A stretch of DNA of 64,000 nt from Adlercreutzia sp910585575. Lineage in GTDB: Bacteria > Actinomycetota > Coriobacteriia > Coriobacteriales > Eggerthellaceae. Position 1 is the stretch's first letter. Every line of letters starts with the position of its first letter. The position numbers and the translations under genes are program-made. The stretch lies in NCBI RefSeq assembly GCF_951801035.1, contig NZ_CATOKT010000001.1; one strand, written 5' to 3'. The notes beneath the pieces were generated by a model. The model made no database searches and had not been told where the DNA came from. It saw only the letters and a list, made by a program, of their open reading frames with translations. This document shows, piece after piece, positions 1 through 8,168 of this stretch.

Positions 1-2
1 CG

Positions 3-1166
3 GCCTTCCTGGCCAACATGTCCCACGACATTCGCACCCCCATGAACGCCGTCATCGGCTTCACCACGCTGCTGATGAAGGAGGCGGACAATCCCGAGAA
101 GGTGCGGGAGTGCGCCAGCCGCATTATCGCCTCGGGCAACCACCTACTCGACCTCATCAACGACGTGCTGGACATCTCGAAGATCGAAAGCGGCAAGGCC
201 ACCATCACCCTGGCCGAATTCGATCTGGCCGATTCGCTGCACGCCATCGAGGCCATCGTGACACCTCTGGCCGAAGCGAAGCACCAGACCCTGCACACCG
301 AAGTGTCCGGCATCGACCGCGAGCGCTTCATCGGCGACGAAACCCACCTGAACCAGGTGCTTATCAACCTGCTGTCCAACGCCGTGAAGTACACGCCCGA
401 CGGCGGCACCATCCACCTGCGCTTCCTGGGCGGCAAGGTGCACGCCAGCCAGTACCAGCCCCTCACCATCGAGGTGGAGGACACCGGCTACGGCATGACG
501 CCCGAGTTCCTCGAGCACGTCTTCGACTCGTTCACCCGCGCCGAAGACAGCACCACCAACAAGATCCAAGGCACGGGCCTGGGGCTTTCCATCACCAAGA
601 GCCTGGTGGAGCTCATGGGCGGCAGCATCGAGGTCACCAGCGAAGTGGGTGTGGGCTCGCTCTTCCGCGTTCGCCTGGAACTGCAGGTGGCAGAAGAGGA
701 CACGGCGGCCGGCACGCCCGAATCGCCCGATCAGCGTCGCGCGACCGAGGCCGACAGCGCCGCCTGCGCCAACGCCCTTCAAGGCAAGCACTTCCTGGCC
801 GCCGAGGACAACGCCTTCAACGCCCTGCTGCTGGAGGAGCTGCTGGAACTCGAAGGTGCCACCGTGGAAATTGCCGACAACGGGCAGATTGCCGTCGAGC
901 GCATGCAACAGGCAGCGCCCGGCGAGTTCGACGCCATTCTCATGGACGTGCAAATGCCCGTCATGAACGGCCACGAGGCCACCCGTGCCATTCGCCAACT
1001 GTCCCGCGAAGATGCGGAAAGCCTGCTCATCATTGCCATGACCGCCGACGCCTTCGTGGAAGACGAGCGCGCCGCCCTGGCCGCCGGCATGAACTACCAC
1101 ATCGCCAAGCCCATCAACATCGACGAGCTGAAGCGCGTCGTGTTCGAGTTCGACCATCAAGCGTAA
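3..1166 (+). CDS. Hybrid sensor histidine kinase/response regulator, C-terminal part (cut by window edge)
   Basis: The reading frame is open from the first bases, so the sensory N-terminus lies outside the window. What remains begins at the HisKA H-box (MSHDIRTPMNAVIG, phospho-accepting His), followed by a HATPase domain with N-box (NQVLINLLSNAVKYTPDGG), G1 (DTGYGM), F-box (FDSFTRAED) and G2 (GTGLGLSI). A linker of about 40 residues leads to a C-terminal receiver domain with phospho-acceptor Asp in ILMDVQMPVMNG and the conserved Lys in AKPIN. No HPt or DNA-binding domain follows, so output probably passes to a separate protein. A solute-binding lipoprotein gene starts 20 bases downstream and is likely co-transcribed; inference: it may supply the ligand signal. 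Confidence 0.93.
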   Translation, partial: AFLANMSHDIRTPMNAVIGFTTLLMKEADNPEKVRECASRIIASGNHLLDLINDVLDISKIESGKATITLAEFDLADSLHAIEAIVTPLAEAKHQTLHTEVSGIDRERFIGDETHLNQVLINLLSNAVKYTPDGGTIHLRFLGGKVHASQYQPLTIEVEDTGYGMTPEFLEHVFDSFTRAEDSTTNKIQGTGLGLSITKSLVELMGGSIEVTSEVGVGSLFRVRLELQVAEEDTAAGTPESPDQRRATEADSAACANALQGKHFLAAEDNAFNALLLEELLELEGATVEIADNGQIAVERMQQAAPGEFDAILMDVQMPVMNGHEATRAIRQLSREDAESLLIIAMTADAFVEDERAALAAGMNYHIAKPINIDELKRVVFEFDHQA

Positions 1167-1185
1167 AAACGAGGGGGATCCACCC

Positions 1186-2484
1186 ATGAAAAAACCGCAG
1201 AAGACGACTGCCCTGAAGCCGCGGCGCGCCCGACGCGCTACCGCGCTCATCACCTCGGGCATCCTGGCGCTCACCCTGTGCGGCGGCTGCAGTAGCACCG
1301 CCGACGAGCCGGTCAACCTGGCCGTCCAGTCAGGCGATGAGACCACGTCGGTCACGTTCTTCTCCCCCATGGAAAAGGTAAGCGCCGATTCCGAGAACAC
1401 GGCCCGCACCGCCAGCGACCTGACCATGGCCATGGCCGAGGACCAGCTGGGGCTGACCGTCTCCTACCAAACCTACACGGCCGAGAACTATCAGGACAAA
1501 ACCTACGACGACGTGTGTCTGGAGCGCGCCCGCAACAACCGCGACGATATGTACCTGCTGAACACCGACGCCATTGTGGCCCTGGGCAAGGAAGGCAAGC
1601 TGGCCGACCTGTCGCAGCTCGCCTGCGCGAAAAACCTGCGCGAAGTGGTGAAGACCGCCAACACCGTGGACGGCAAGCTGGTGGCCATCCCGCAAGAGGT
1701 GGTGGCCTACGGCCTGTTCATCAACGAGGACATCTTCAAGGAATGCGGGCTTTCGATGCCGAACGCCCCCGTGGGTGCCAACCGCTGGTGGCTCGAAACC
1801 TTCGTGTTCGCCCAGGCCTACGCCGACCTGTACAACGGCGGCGACATCGAGGCCGAGGTGGCCGCGCTGAACTCGGGCGAGAAGAAGTACAGTGACTACA
1901 TGCGCAGCGGGTTCGAGTTCTTGAAGCAGCTGATGGATGCCGGCTACATCGATGCCGAGAACGCGCTCGTCAGCGAGGCCTTCGAAGGCAAAGGCGAAGG
2001 CGCCGAATTCATGGCCGGGGAGTGCCCCATCGTCATGGCCTACTGGGGCGCGGCCAACACCGACACCGCCTACGGCAACCCCAGCTTCAACCTGGAAGTC
2101 ATCGGCTTCCCCAGCTCCCACGGTCAGATGCCCGTGCTGTCCATGACCGGCTTCGCCGTGGGCGAGGAATCGGCCAACAAGGAAGAGGCGCTTGCGGTGA
2201 TGGGCGTCATCCTCTCCGACGAGGCGCTGCAGCTGTACACCGAGACCAACCGCGTCATTTCCCCGTCGAAGAACATCAAGGTGGACTGTATCGACGCCCT
2301 GAAGCCGCTGAACCAGAAGGTCGAGGACGAAATCTACGTGCTGGCTTCCAACGCCAGCATGAACGTCGAGCAGTGGGGCAACGTCTGCCTCATCGTACGC
2401 GACCTGCTAGCCGGCGCCTCCGTGGACGAATGCATGGCCGCCCTCGACGCCCTCCAAGAGGAAGCCATCGCCACCGCCCAGTAG
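1186..2484 (+). CDS. Extracellular solute-binding lipoprotein (ABC family 1 type)
   Basis: 432 residues with an N-terminal basic region, a hydrophobic stretch and a lipobox (TLCGGC, Cys near residue 35), so the mature protein should be membrane-anchored outside the cell. The rest resembles family 1 (sugar/oligopeptide-like) binding proteins: a segment (VAIPQEVVAYGLFINEDIFK) like the hinge-lobe region where such proteins contact ligand, and a GECPIVMAYWG segment followed by a late SMTGFAVGEESANKEEA region. The start has a GAGGGGGAT Shine-Dalgarno sequence. It directly follows the histidine kinase and no permease or ATPase gene follows. It may therefore serve the kinase as a receptor rather than a transporter (inference). 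Ligand unknown. Confidence 0.85.
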   Translation: MKKPQKTTALKPRRARRATALITSGILALTLCGGCSSTADEPVNLAVQSGDETTSVTFFSPMEKVSADSENTARTASDLTMAMAEDQLGLTVSYQTYTAENYQDKTYDDVCLERARNNRDDMYLLNTDAIVALGKEGKLADLSQLACAKNLREVVKTANTVDGKLVAIPQEVVAYGLFINEDIFKECGLSMPNAPVGANRWWLETFVFAQAYADLYNGGDIEAEVAALNSGEKKYSDYMRSGFEFLKQLMDAGYIDAENALVSEAFEGKGEGAEFMAGECPIVMAYWGAANTDTAYGNPSFNLEVIGFPSSHGQMPVLSMTGFAVGEESANKEEALAVMGVILSDEALQLYTETNRVISPSKNIKVDCIDALKPLNQKVEDEIYVLASNASMNVEQWGNVCLIVRDLLAGASVDECMAALDALQEEAIATAQ

Positions 2485-2490
2485 GCACAG

Positions 2491-2526
2491 CCAGTGAGAC
2501 AAGTCAGACGATTGGTTGTCTCACTG
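2491..2526 (+). terminator. Hairpin with perfect 12-bp arms after the binding-protein gene
   Basis: Arms at 2491-2502 (ccagtgagacaa) and 2515-2526 (ttgtctcactgg) are exact inverse complements around a 12-base loop, six bases after the stop codon. There is no T-run, so it could be a transcript-stabilising or weak terminator hairpin. Confidence 0.5.
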
Positions 2527-2639
2527 GCCGTCTCACTCACGGCACGCTTCGGTGTGGATTCGTTACGCACGGGGGCGTTTTGCCGTGATATAGTGACCGC
2601 GAAGCTTCAAATACCGCACAATTGAACTAAGGAGCTTTC

Positions 2640-3086
2640 ATGGTTACCACCGAAGTGGCTTTCTCGCGCTCCACGTGGGAGCACTCCCGTTTGTTCAAAG
2701 AGGGTCTTTACGAGCTGGGCCGGCGCATGCCCATGGAGCTGGTGCGCCTCTACGTCTACGAGGGCGCCCGCAGTCCGCGGGTGCACACCGCCTGCTACCA
2801 CCGCATCGACGAACTTCGCCAGCTGCGCACCCAGGCTATCCTGGCTGAAATGGACGCCATCGAGGCCCAGGCCGAGTCGTGGCTTGCCGAACACCCTGCC
2901 GAAGCCGCCCGCATTGCCGCCGCGGAGGGCCGCACGGTGGCCACTCCGGCCATGCTCCTGGGCACCGCCGTGGTAAACGGCACCAGCAACGTGCTCAGCT
3001 TCACCGCCGACACCTATGCCATCGCCCCCAACCTGCGCATCTACGAGCTGTTCTCCTGGTACAACGCCGGCGAGTCCTACGCCTAA
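2640..3086 (+). CDS. Conserved-looking hypothetical protein, 148 residues
   Basis: I do not recognise this protein. It starts after a clear Shine-Dalgarno sequence (aaggagctttc). The sequence is soluble and mostly helical, without signal peptide, membrane segment or Cys-rich motif. The middle (HRIDELRQLRTQAILAEMDA) looks like an amphipathic helix rich in Arg/Gln/Glu, and a hydrophobic small-residue stretch (AMLLGTAVVNGTSNVLSF) follows. Codon use matches the neighbours, which supports it being real. It stands alone between the binding-protein gene and the ferritin-like gene. Confidence 0.7.
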   Translation: MVTTEVAFSRSTWEHSRLFKEGLYELGRRMPMELVRLYVYEGARSPRVHTACYHRIDELRQLRTQAILAEMDAIEAQAESWLAEHPAEAARIAAAEGRTVATPAMLLGTAVVNGTSNVLSFTADTYAIAPNLRIYELFSWYNAGESYA

Positions 3087-3269
3087 GACGCTCCTGGGAT
3101 ACTTTTCCAACGCCCCGTATCGGAGCGTTTACGGGTCAGTAGCAACGGCGCTTCCCGCAGCAAAAAGCGCCTCCCCGTTCCTTTAGGATGAGCGCCAGCG
3201 TCATCGGAGCAGCGCCCACGACGGCGCCTTTCCGACGGCCCGCACGTCAAGCCGTTGAAAGGAACAATC

Positions 3270-3587
3270 ATGGCTATTCTTTCCAACCCGTTTGTAATGG
3301 AAGTCCCGCGCAAGCTGACGGACGAAGAGCTCATCAACGCCATTCGCCAAGACATCGTTGGCGAGCTGGAGGCCATCCACGAGTACGACGCCCATATTCA
3401 GGCCACGGACAACGAGGATGCCAAGAAGGTACTCGCCGATATTCGCGACGAAGAGCGCGAGCATATGGGCGAGCTCATGGAGCTGCTGGAGCGCCTGGCG
3501 CCCGACGAGAAGGCCCTGAACGACGAGGGCCGCGAGGAAGTGCGCGAGATGCTGGACAAGAAGCCAGCCAAGAAGAGCAAGAAGTAG
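3270..3587 (+). CDS. Small ferritin-like protein (encapsulin-associated Flp/rubrerythrin-like type)
   Basis: 105 residues. I place the start at the ATG of MAILSNPF because it follows AAAGGA at good spacing. The core has two helices carrying iron-ligand type residues: ELEAIHEYDAHI, then ADIRDEEREHMGELMELLERL (Glu, Glu, His pattern). This is the pattern of short ferritin-like proteins that form oligomers and oxidise/store iron; in other organisms related proteins are packed in or fused to encapsulins. No encapsulin gene is in the window and I see no typical cargo peptide. The end is a lysine-rich tail (KKPAKKSKK), which could bind nucleic acid or a shell; that is inference. Confidence 0.8.
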   Translation: MAILSNPFVMEVPRKLTDEELINAIRQDIVGELEAIHEYDAHIQATDNEDAKKVLADIRDEEREHMGELMELLERLAPDEKALNDEGREEVREMLDKKPAKKSKK

Positions 3588-3671
3588 CACTTCCCGGAGA
3601 GCGTGCTTCTACAGGCGGCTCACGGCACGAGTGGGTGCCTCCGCCACGGCACCGGCACATCCCCTGCGGCG

Positions 3672-4373
3672 CTATACCCCCAGGTAATCCGCAAGCCCCG
3701 TCAGCGAGTTGAACTCGAGGGCGGGGTTTTCCTGTGCCAAGACTTCCGCAGAAAACATGCCCCACAAAGCCGCCACTGAGGTGCAACCAGCGGCATTGCC
3801 CGCCTGAATGTCGAAGGGGCTGTCTCCAATATAGAAGCAGGCCGTTGGATCGAGCCCCATCAGCGAGGCAGCCCGCAGAATGGGACCCGGGGCCGGCTTG
3901 TGTTCCGGCCAGTCGTCGGGAGCAATCAGTACGTCGAAGAACTCCGCTATGCCGCTCATCTCCAGGCCGCGCTGGGCCATGGCGTGACGCTTGGACGTCA
4001 CCACGCCCATAGGAATGCCCGCCGATCGAAAACGCTCCAGCGCGGCGCGCGTATCGGGAAACGCCGCTATGCGCTCGTCATGGACGATGTCGTTGTGGGC
4101 GCGATACCGAACGAGCAGCTCATCGGCCTTCTCCTCGTCCCCTTGGGCAAAGTGCAGCATTTGATCGCGCAAGGGCGTGCCCACTCCGGCCATCAGCTCA
4201 GCATCGGACAACCCCAGGCCCTCTACCTCGTTCAGCGCATAGCGCATGGAGCACAGGATGATCTCGTAGGTGTCGATCAGCGTGCCATCAGCATCGAACA
4301 GCAGGCCCTGCGCCTTTGGCGACGCAGACCTGCCCGAGGCCTGAGATGCAACGAGGGAAACGGGAGCGCTCAT
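3672..4373 (-). CDS. HAD-superfamily hydrolase (phosphoglycolate phosphatase-like)
   Basis: 233 residues. Motif I is LLFDADGTLID with nucleophile Asp27 and acid/base Asp29. Motif II is the TSK of VVTSKRHAM, the conserved Lys is in HKPAPGP, and motif IV is YIGDSPFDIQAGNAAG. A helical cap lies between motifs I and II, as in the Gph/PGMB subfamily. Substrate is probably a small phosphorylated metabolite; it cannot be fixed from sequence. The start has a good Shine-Dalgarno (AAAGGAAG). About 20 residues precede the usual HAD start, so a later start is possible but no better site is visible. It is a single-gene minus-strand unit. Confidence 0.9.
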   Translation of the reverse strand: MSAPVSLVASQASGRSASPKAQGLLFDADGTLIDTYEIILCSMRYALNEVEGLGLSDAELMAGVGTPLRDQMLHFAQGDEEKADELLVRYRAHNDIVHDERIAAFPDTRAALERFRSAGIPMGVVTSKRHAMAQRGLEMSGIAEFFDVLIAPDDWPEHKPAPGPILRAASLMGLDPTACFYIGDSPFDIQAGNAAGCTSVAALWGMFSAEVLAQENPALEFNSLTGLADYLGV

Positions 4374-4668
4374 GAGCTTCCTTTCAAGGGACGAGCCTGG
4401 ATCGTTACGGAACGAGAAAAGGTTCCTGCCCCTATTATGCCAATTTATTGCGATTAGTTACCATAGGGGCTAGCACGAAAGCGCAACGGCGGCGCATCAC
4501 TTTCCACCCACCTGGGGTTTCACAACCGATTCCGCGTGTTGAGCCCCGCGGGAAGGCCTGTCGAAGCCCAAGCACCCTCAATCTTGCGAGTTTCGCGCTA
4601 ACAGAACGCAAAATAACGTCCGCTTTGAAGAAAAATCTTCCAGAAGCGCTCAGCACCAAGGAGGCGCG
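4374..4668. other. Intergenic region between HAD phosphatase and lipoprotein genes
   Basis: Divergent promoter region of about 295 bases, more AT-rich near 4437-4465. It carries tagttaccata at 4455-4465; the same 11-mer occurs at 46441-46451 and its 9-base core is inverted at 49852-49860. The rest shows no gene. Confidence 0.5.
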
Positions 4669-5112
4669 ATGAACTCTAGGCCCCTAGCGCAGGCGACGGC
4701 GCACCCGATAGCGCAGGCGAAGATCCAGCGCGTCCTCTCGCTGCTTTTCGCCGGCCTTTTGGCGCTCTCCCTAGCGGTCAGCGCCGGATGCGCAGACCTC
4801 CAGCCCGTCAACGACGCCCCGGAGGCCAACACCCCCGCCGCAGCCACCTCTCACCTGACCTTCCGCAACGCTCATGCCTTGGAGGAGCACTTCGAGAAGC
4901 ACGGGGCCGAAATGGGATGCGCCACGGCCGACGAGTACCTGGCCAGCGCCAACGCCGTCATCGCCAACCCAAAGTCGCTCCACAAGCTGCAAGCCGAAGA
5001 CGGCGATGACCTCTACTTCCTGGAGCGTACCGGCGAGTTCGTCGTGGTGTCTTCCAAGGGGTTCATCCGCACCTACTTCATAACAGACCGCGATTACTAC
5101 GACCGGCAGTAG
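4669..5112 (+). CDS. Putative lipoprotein with a possible BECR/RNase-toxin-like C-terminal domain
   Basis: 147 residues, with an unusually long basic N-terminal region, then a hydrophobic helix and lipobox (VSAGC, Cys near residue 43). The Shine-Dalgarno AAGGAGG lies just before the ATG. The mature part contains HFEKHGAEMGCATADEYLAS, then a strand pair (DLYFLERTGEFVVVSSKGF) and IRTYFITDRDYY. The order H..KHG, Y..A, and a G-I-x-T-x-F ending resembles small BECR-fold RNase/toxin-like domains. That is pattern recognition only; there is no adjacent immunity gene. Without a profile search it should be treated as a lipoprotein of unknown function. Confidence 0.65.
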   Translation: MNSRPLAQATAHPIAQAKIQRVLSLLFAGLLALSLAVSAGCADLQPVNDAPEANTPAAATSHLTFRNAHALEEHFEKHGAEMGCATADEYLASANAVIANPKSLHKLQAEDGDDLYFLERTGEFVVVSSKGFIRTYFITDRDYYDRQ

Positions 5113-5230
5113 CCCGTTATCGCACGCCTCCCGTCTTTCGGGACGAGCAGCGACCGGGCACCATTTGACAGTTCTCCAACCTGGGCCTGACGCCCTAGGC
5201 GGCACTGCCGGCACGCGCTACCATGACCTC

Positions 5231-5950
5231 ATGATCTACATCACCGGCGACATACACGGCGACTTCCGCGACCTTATTGCGTTCAGCGAACGCCAAGGCC
5301 TTACCTGCGACGACATCGTTATCATCCTGGGCGACGTGGGCGCAAATTTCTACCTGCACGGCCGCGATCGCCAAACGAAGAAGAAGGCAGCGCGCATTCC
5401 CGCCACGCTGTTCTGCCTCCACGGCAACCACGAAGCGCGTCCTCAGTCGCTGCCCGAGTTGTACCACGAAAAGTCCTGGCACGGCGGCACAGTGTTCGTG
5501 GAAGACGCTTGGCCGAACCTCCTGTTCGCGAAGGACGGCGAGGTCTATGATTTCGACGGCTTTTCCACCATTGCCATCGGGGGCGCCTACAGCATCGACG
5601 CGGAATGGCGCGTGCGCGAGGGCCTGCCGTGGTTTCCCGACGAGCAGCCCGACGATGCGGTGAAGGCTCGCGTGGAGGCAGCCCTGGCAGCGCGCGGATG
5701 GCAGATCGACGTGGTGCTGTCCCACACCTGCCCCGCCAAATACACCCCGGTGGAGGCCTACTTCGAGGGCATCGACCAAAGCAAGGTGGACAAAAGCACC
5801 GAGAACTGGCTGGGCAGCCTAGAAGACCGGCTTGACTACCAGCGCTGGTGCTGTGGCCACTGGCACCTCAACAAGCACATCGACCGCATGGATTTCCTCT
5901 TCGGCGATGTAGAAGAATTCGCCGCCGGCCTGGTGCCATTCGATGCTTAA
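5231..5950 (+). CDS. Calcineurin-like metallophosphoesterase
   Basis: The likely start is the ATG of MIYITGDIHGDF; the frame is open 66 bases upstream but the family normally begins right at this strand. Metal-binding motifs appear in order: GDIHGD, GDVGAN, GNHEA, a His in LSHTCPAKY, and GHWH. This is a di-metal phosphoesterase of the MPE superfamily. The 239-residue length fits stand-alone bacterial phosphoesterases of unknown substrate. No strong Shine-Dalgarno precedes the start, so translation may be weak or leaderless. The Fic gene follows after about 130 bases. Confidence 0.9.
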   Translation: MIYITGDIHGDFRDLIAFSERQGLTCDDIVIILGDVGANFYLHGRDRQTKKKAARIPATLFCLHGNHEARPQSLPELYHEKSWHGGTVFVEDAWPNLLFAKDGEVYDFDGFSTIAIGGAYSIDAEWRVREGLPWFPDEQPDDAVKARVEAALAARGWQIDVVLSHTCPAKYTPVEAYFEGIDQSKVDKSTENWLGSLEDRLDYQRWCCGHWHLNKHIDRMDFLFGDVEEFAAGLVPFDA

Positions 5951-6013
5951 AATCCGCGCTAGGACGCCGCAAGATTCTCGCCTTCCTCCTCTCGGCTTCC
6001 GTTCTTTCTGATA

Positions 6014-6053
6014 AGATTAACGGAAGTGAAATTAACTTCACTTCCGTTAATCT
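6014..6053. promoter_or_regulatory. Perfect 17-bp inverted repeat upstream of the Fic gene (candidate operator)
   Basis: Arms at 6014-6030 (agattaacggaagtgaa) and 6037-6053 (ttcacttccgttaatct) are exact inverse complements around attaac. It lies 27 bases before the Fic start, in an AT-richer stretch. It could be an operator (the Fic protein has a C-terminal winged-helix-like region and may autoregulate) or a terminator for the preceding gene, but no T-run follows. Confidence 0.6.
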
Positions 6054-6079
6054 GGAAACAAGGAAGCGAACTTAGACCC

Positions 6080-7282
6080 ATGAATAAATGGCCTGCCGTA
6101 AAAACGGAATCTGTTTCCTGGGAGCGAACCGAAGAGGACCTTCTCCTCATCCCCAAGTCGCGACGGCGGAAAATTATCGCCACCTACGAAGCCGCCATCC
6201 CTGCCACCCTGCAAAACCAGCAACTCATCCTCTCCCCTGAGCTGGCCGAGCGCCTTGCCGACGCCCGCGCAAGACTTGCGCGATTCGATGAGCAGCAGGC
6301 GACTCTGCCCTACAATTTGCCCAGCCTCCTCCTGCGCAGCGAGTCGGCGGCCAGCTCGCAAATCGAGAATCTCACCTCCAGCGCACGGAATATCGCCCTC
6401 GCCGAGCTTTCCCCATCGGCTCCGAAAAACGCGCAGATCATCGCCGGCAACATCGACGCGATGCGATGCGCCCTCGGACTCACCGGCCCACTCAGCGTCC
6501 CCCGCATTCAAGACATCCACCGTCAGTTACTCAAACACGCCGACGAGCCTTTCGCTGGCACGCTGCGCTCCGAGCAAGTGTGGGTCGGCGGCACGCCCTA
6601 CAGCCCTCACGGAGCCTTGTTCGTACCCCCTCATGCCGACCGAGTGATCGATTGCCTGAACGATCTCTGCGCTTTCACGCAGCGCGACGACCTCGACCCC
6701 ATCGCCAAGGCGGCCATCACCCACGCTCAGTTCGAAACCATCCATCCCTTCATCGACGGGAATGGCCGCACAGGCCGCACCCTGCTTCACTACTTGCTGC
6801 GCGAAGATGCGGTTCTGCGCCGCGCAACCATTCCCCTTTCCGCCGGGCTGCTGCACGATATCGACAACTACATGGAGGCGCTGCGCCTCTACCAGCAGGG
6901 CAAGCCTGAGCCCATCATTGAACAGCTCATCGATGCCATTGATCTCGCCATCGTCGTCTCACAAAGGACTTCCGAACGGGCACGTGCGCTTTTGGAAGAC
7001 TGGGAAAGCGCCATGCACGAGCGCGTAACGGCGAAGATTCGCCACCTGCCAGCGCTCCTGGTAGAGCAACCTGTCGTGGATTCGGCTTTTGTCGCGCAAC
7101 GACTCGGCATCACCCGCCGCGCCGCCATGGATCTCATCAACCGTGCATGCGAATACGGAATTCTCAGGCCCATCGGCAATGCGAAACGCGGGGAATTCTA
7201 CCAAGCGCCAGCTATGCTCGACATGTTGGACGCAATATCAAGCATGGCCGGAATTCGTCGCATGCTTGGAAGCGCCCGCTAG
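6080..7282 (+). CDS. Fic-family protein with N-terminal inhibitory helix and C-terminal winged helix-like region
   Basis: 400 residues from the ATG of MNKWPAV; an upstream in-frame ATG at 6026 lies inside the dyad and is less likely. The Fic core motif HPFIDGNGRTGR (His222) is intact, so AMP transfer to a hydroxyl side chain is expected. An inhibitory motif matching [S/T]xxxE[G/N] (SSQIEN, residues 92-97) lies N-terminal to the core, which defines class II Fic proteins that hold themselves inactive. The last 110 residues include a helix-turn-helix-like segment (VAQRLGITRRAAMDLINRAC), common in Fic proteins with regulatory roles. The ThpR gene begins 8 bases after the stop, suggesting co-transcription. 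Confidence 0.92.
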   Translation: MNKWPAVKTESVSWERTEEDLLLIPKSRRRKIIATYEAAIPATLQNQQLILSPELAERLADARARLARFDEQQATLPYNLPSLLLRSESAASSQIENLTSSARNIALAELSPSAPKNAQIIAGNIDAMRCALGLTGPLSVPRIQDIHRQLLKHADEPFAGTLRSEQVWVGGTPYSPHGALFVPPHADRVIDCLNDLCAFTQRDDLDPIAKAAITHAQFETIHPFIDGNGRTGRTLLHYLLREDAVLRRATIPLSAGLLHDIDNYMEALRLYQQGKPEPIIEQLIDAIDLAIVVSQRTSERARALLEDWESAMHERVTAKIRHLPALLVEQPVVDSAFVAQRLGITRRAAMDLINRACEYGILRPIGNAKRGEFYQAPAMLDMLDAISSMAGIRRMLGSAR

Positions 7283-7290
7283 GAGGAACT

Positions 7291-7833
7291 ATGCGTACCT
7301 TTATCGCCCTAGATTTGCCAACGGAATTCGCCGACGGTTCGGCCGCTTTGGCCCGCATGCTCGGCACCTCTGTAGAAGGCCGCTTTCTGCCGCGCGACAC
7401 CTATCACCTGACGCTCGCCTTCCTCGGCGATATCGAGGACGCCGAAGCCGCCCGCGCCATGGACGCCATAGACGAGGCCTGCGATAAGCTGCGGGAATCC
7501 GAAGAACCCGTTCTACTCGCCCCCGACGGCCTAGGGAAGTTCGGCCGTCCCCACGATGCCACCCTCTGGCTCGGTATTGCCAAGTTGCCGCCCTTGGAAA
7601 CTCTGGCCGCCACCCTGAAGGAAGCCCTCCGCGCCCGCGCCCTCCCCTTCGACGACAAACCTTTCCTGCCACACGTCACCTTGGCTCGCCGCGCCCGGCT
7701 CCCAAAAGGCGATCTCCCGTCCTTGGCATTCCCCCTCCCCACCAAAACCGAAACCCTCACCCTCTACAAAAGCACGCTAGACAGAGATGGCGCCACCTAC
7801 AAGCCACTCTACCAGCAGACGCTGGACGACTAG
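7291..7833 (+). CDS. thpR: RNA 2',3'-cyclic phosphodiesterase (2'-5' RNA ligase family)
   Basis: 180 residues. The start is fixed by AGGAGG directly upstream and MRTFIALDLP at the N-terminus, which is how this family begins. The two catalytic HxT motifs are HLT (residues 39-41) and HVT in PHVTLARRARL. The family hydrolyses 2',3'-cyclic phosphate ends of RNA or ligates 2'-5'. It follows the Fic gene by 8 bases and is probably translated from the same message. Confidence 0.93.
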   Translation: MRTFIALDLPTEFADGSAALARMLGTSVEGRFLPRDTYHLTLAFLGDIEDAEAARAMDAIDEACDKLRESEEPVLLAPDGLGKFGRPHDATLWLGIAKLPPLETLAATLKEALRARALPFDDKPFLPHVTLARRARLPKGDLPSLAFPLPTKTETLTLYKSTLDRDGATYKPLYQQTLDD

Positions 7834-7881
7834 TTGCCCTATAATGGCAGCATTGACCGCTAAGAAGCCGAAGGAGGCCCC

Positions 7882-8094
7882 ATGCTTGACGAAGTGCTCT
7901 TCATGCAAACGCGTCTCTTTCGCAGGTTCTGGCAAGAGCATCACATGACGCTCCACGAAGCCCTTGCCCTTTTCGAGTCCCACCGCGTATGGGACTTCAT
8001 CGAGAGCTGCTACGACGCCCTGCTCACCAGCAGCGACGATTGCGCCCTCGCCGACATCAACCACCTACTCGCCAGCCAGGGAGTCGCCCTGTGA
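7882..8094 (+). CDS. Small DUF3791-like protein
   Basis: 70 residues behind a strong Shine-Dalgarno (gaaggaggcc). A TATAAT box sits at 7840-7845. The pattern of a short N-terminal helix, then ALFESHRVWDFIESCYDALLTSS and a late ADINHLL, resembles DUF3791 proteins, small helical proteins often found in toxin-antitoxin-like gene clusters with DUF3990. Recognition is by eye. The stop overlaps a GTG (GTGA) that could couple it to the next reading frame. Confidence 0.6.
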   Translation: MLDEVLFMQTRLFRRFWQEHHMTLHEALALFESHRVWDFIESCYDALLTSSDDCALADINHLLASQGVAL

Positions 8095-8168
8095 ACCTGC
8101 AGGACGGTAAATCTCTTCCGTCCTGTCTAGAAGCACTCCGCAAGCCGTTCTCGTTAAACGATGAGATT

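Noticed and set aside
3270..3587. Encapsulin nanocompartment
   Set aside because: No encapsulin shell gene and no cargo-loading peptide in the window.
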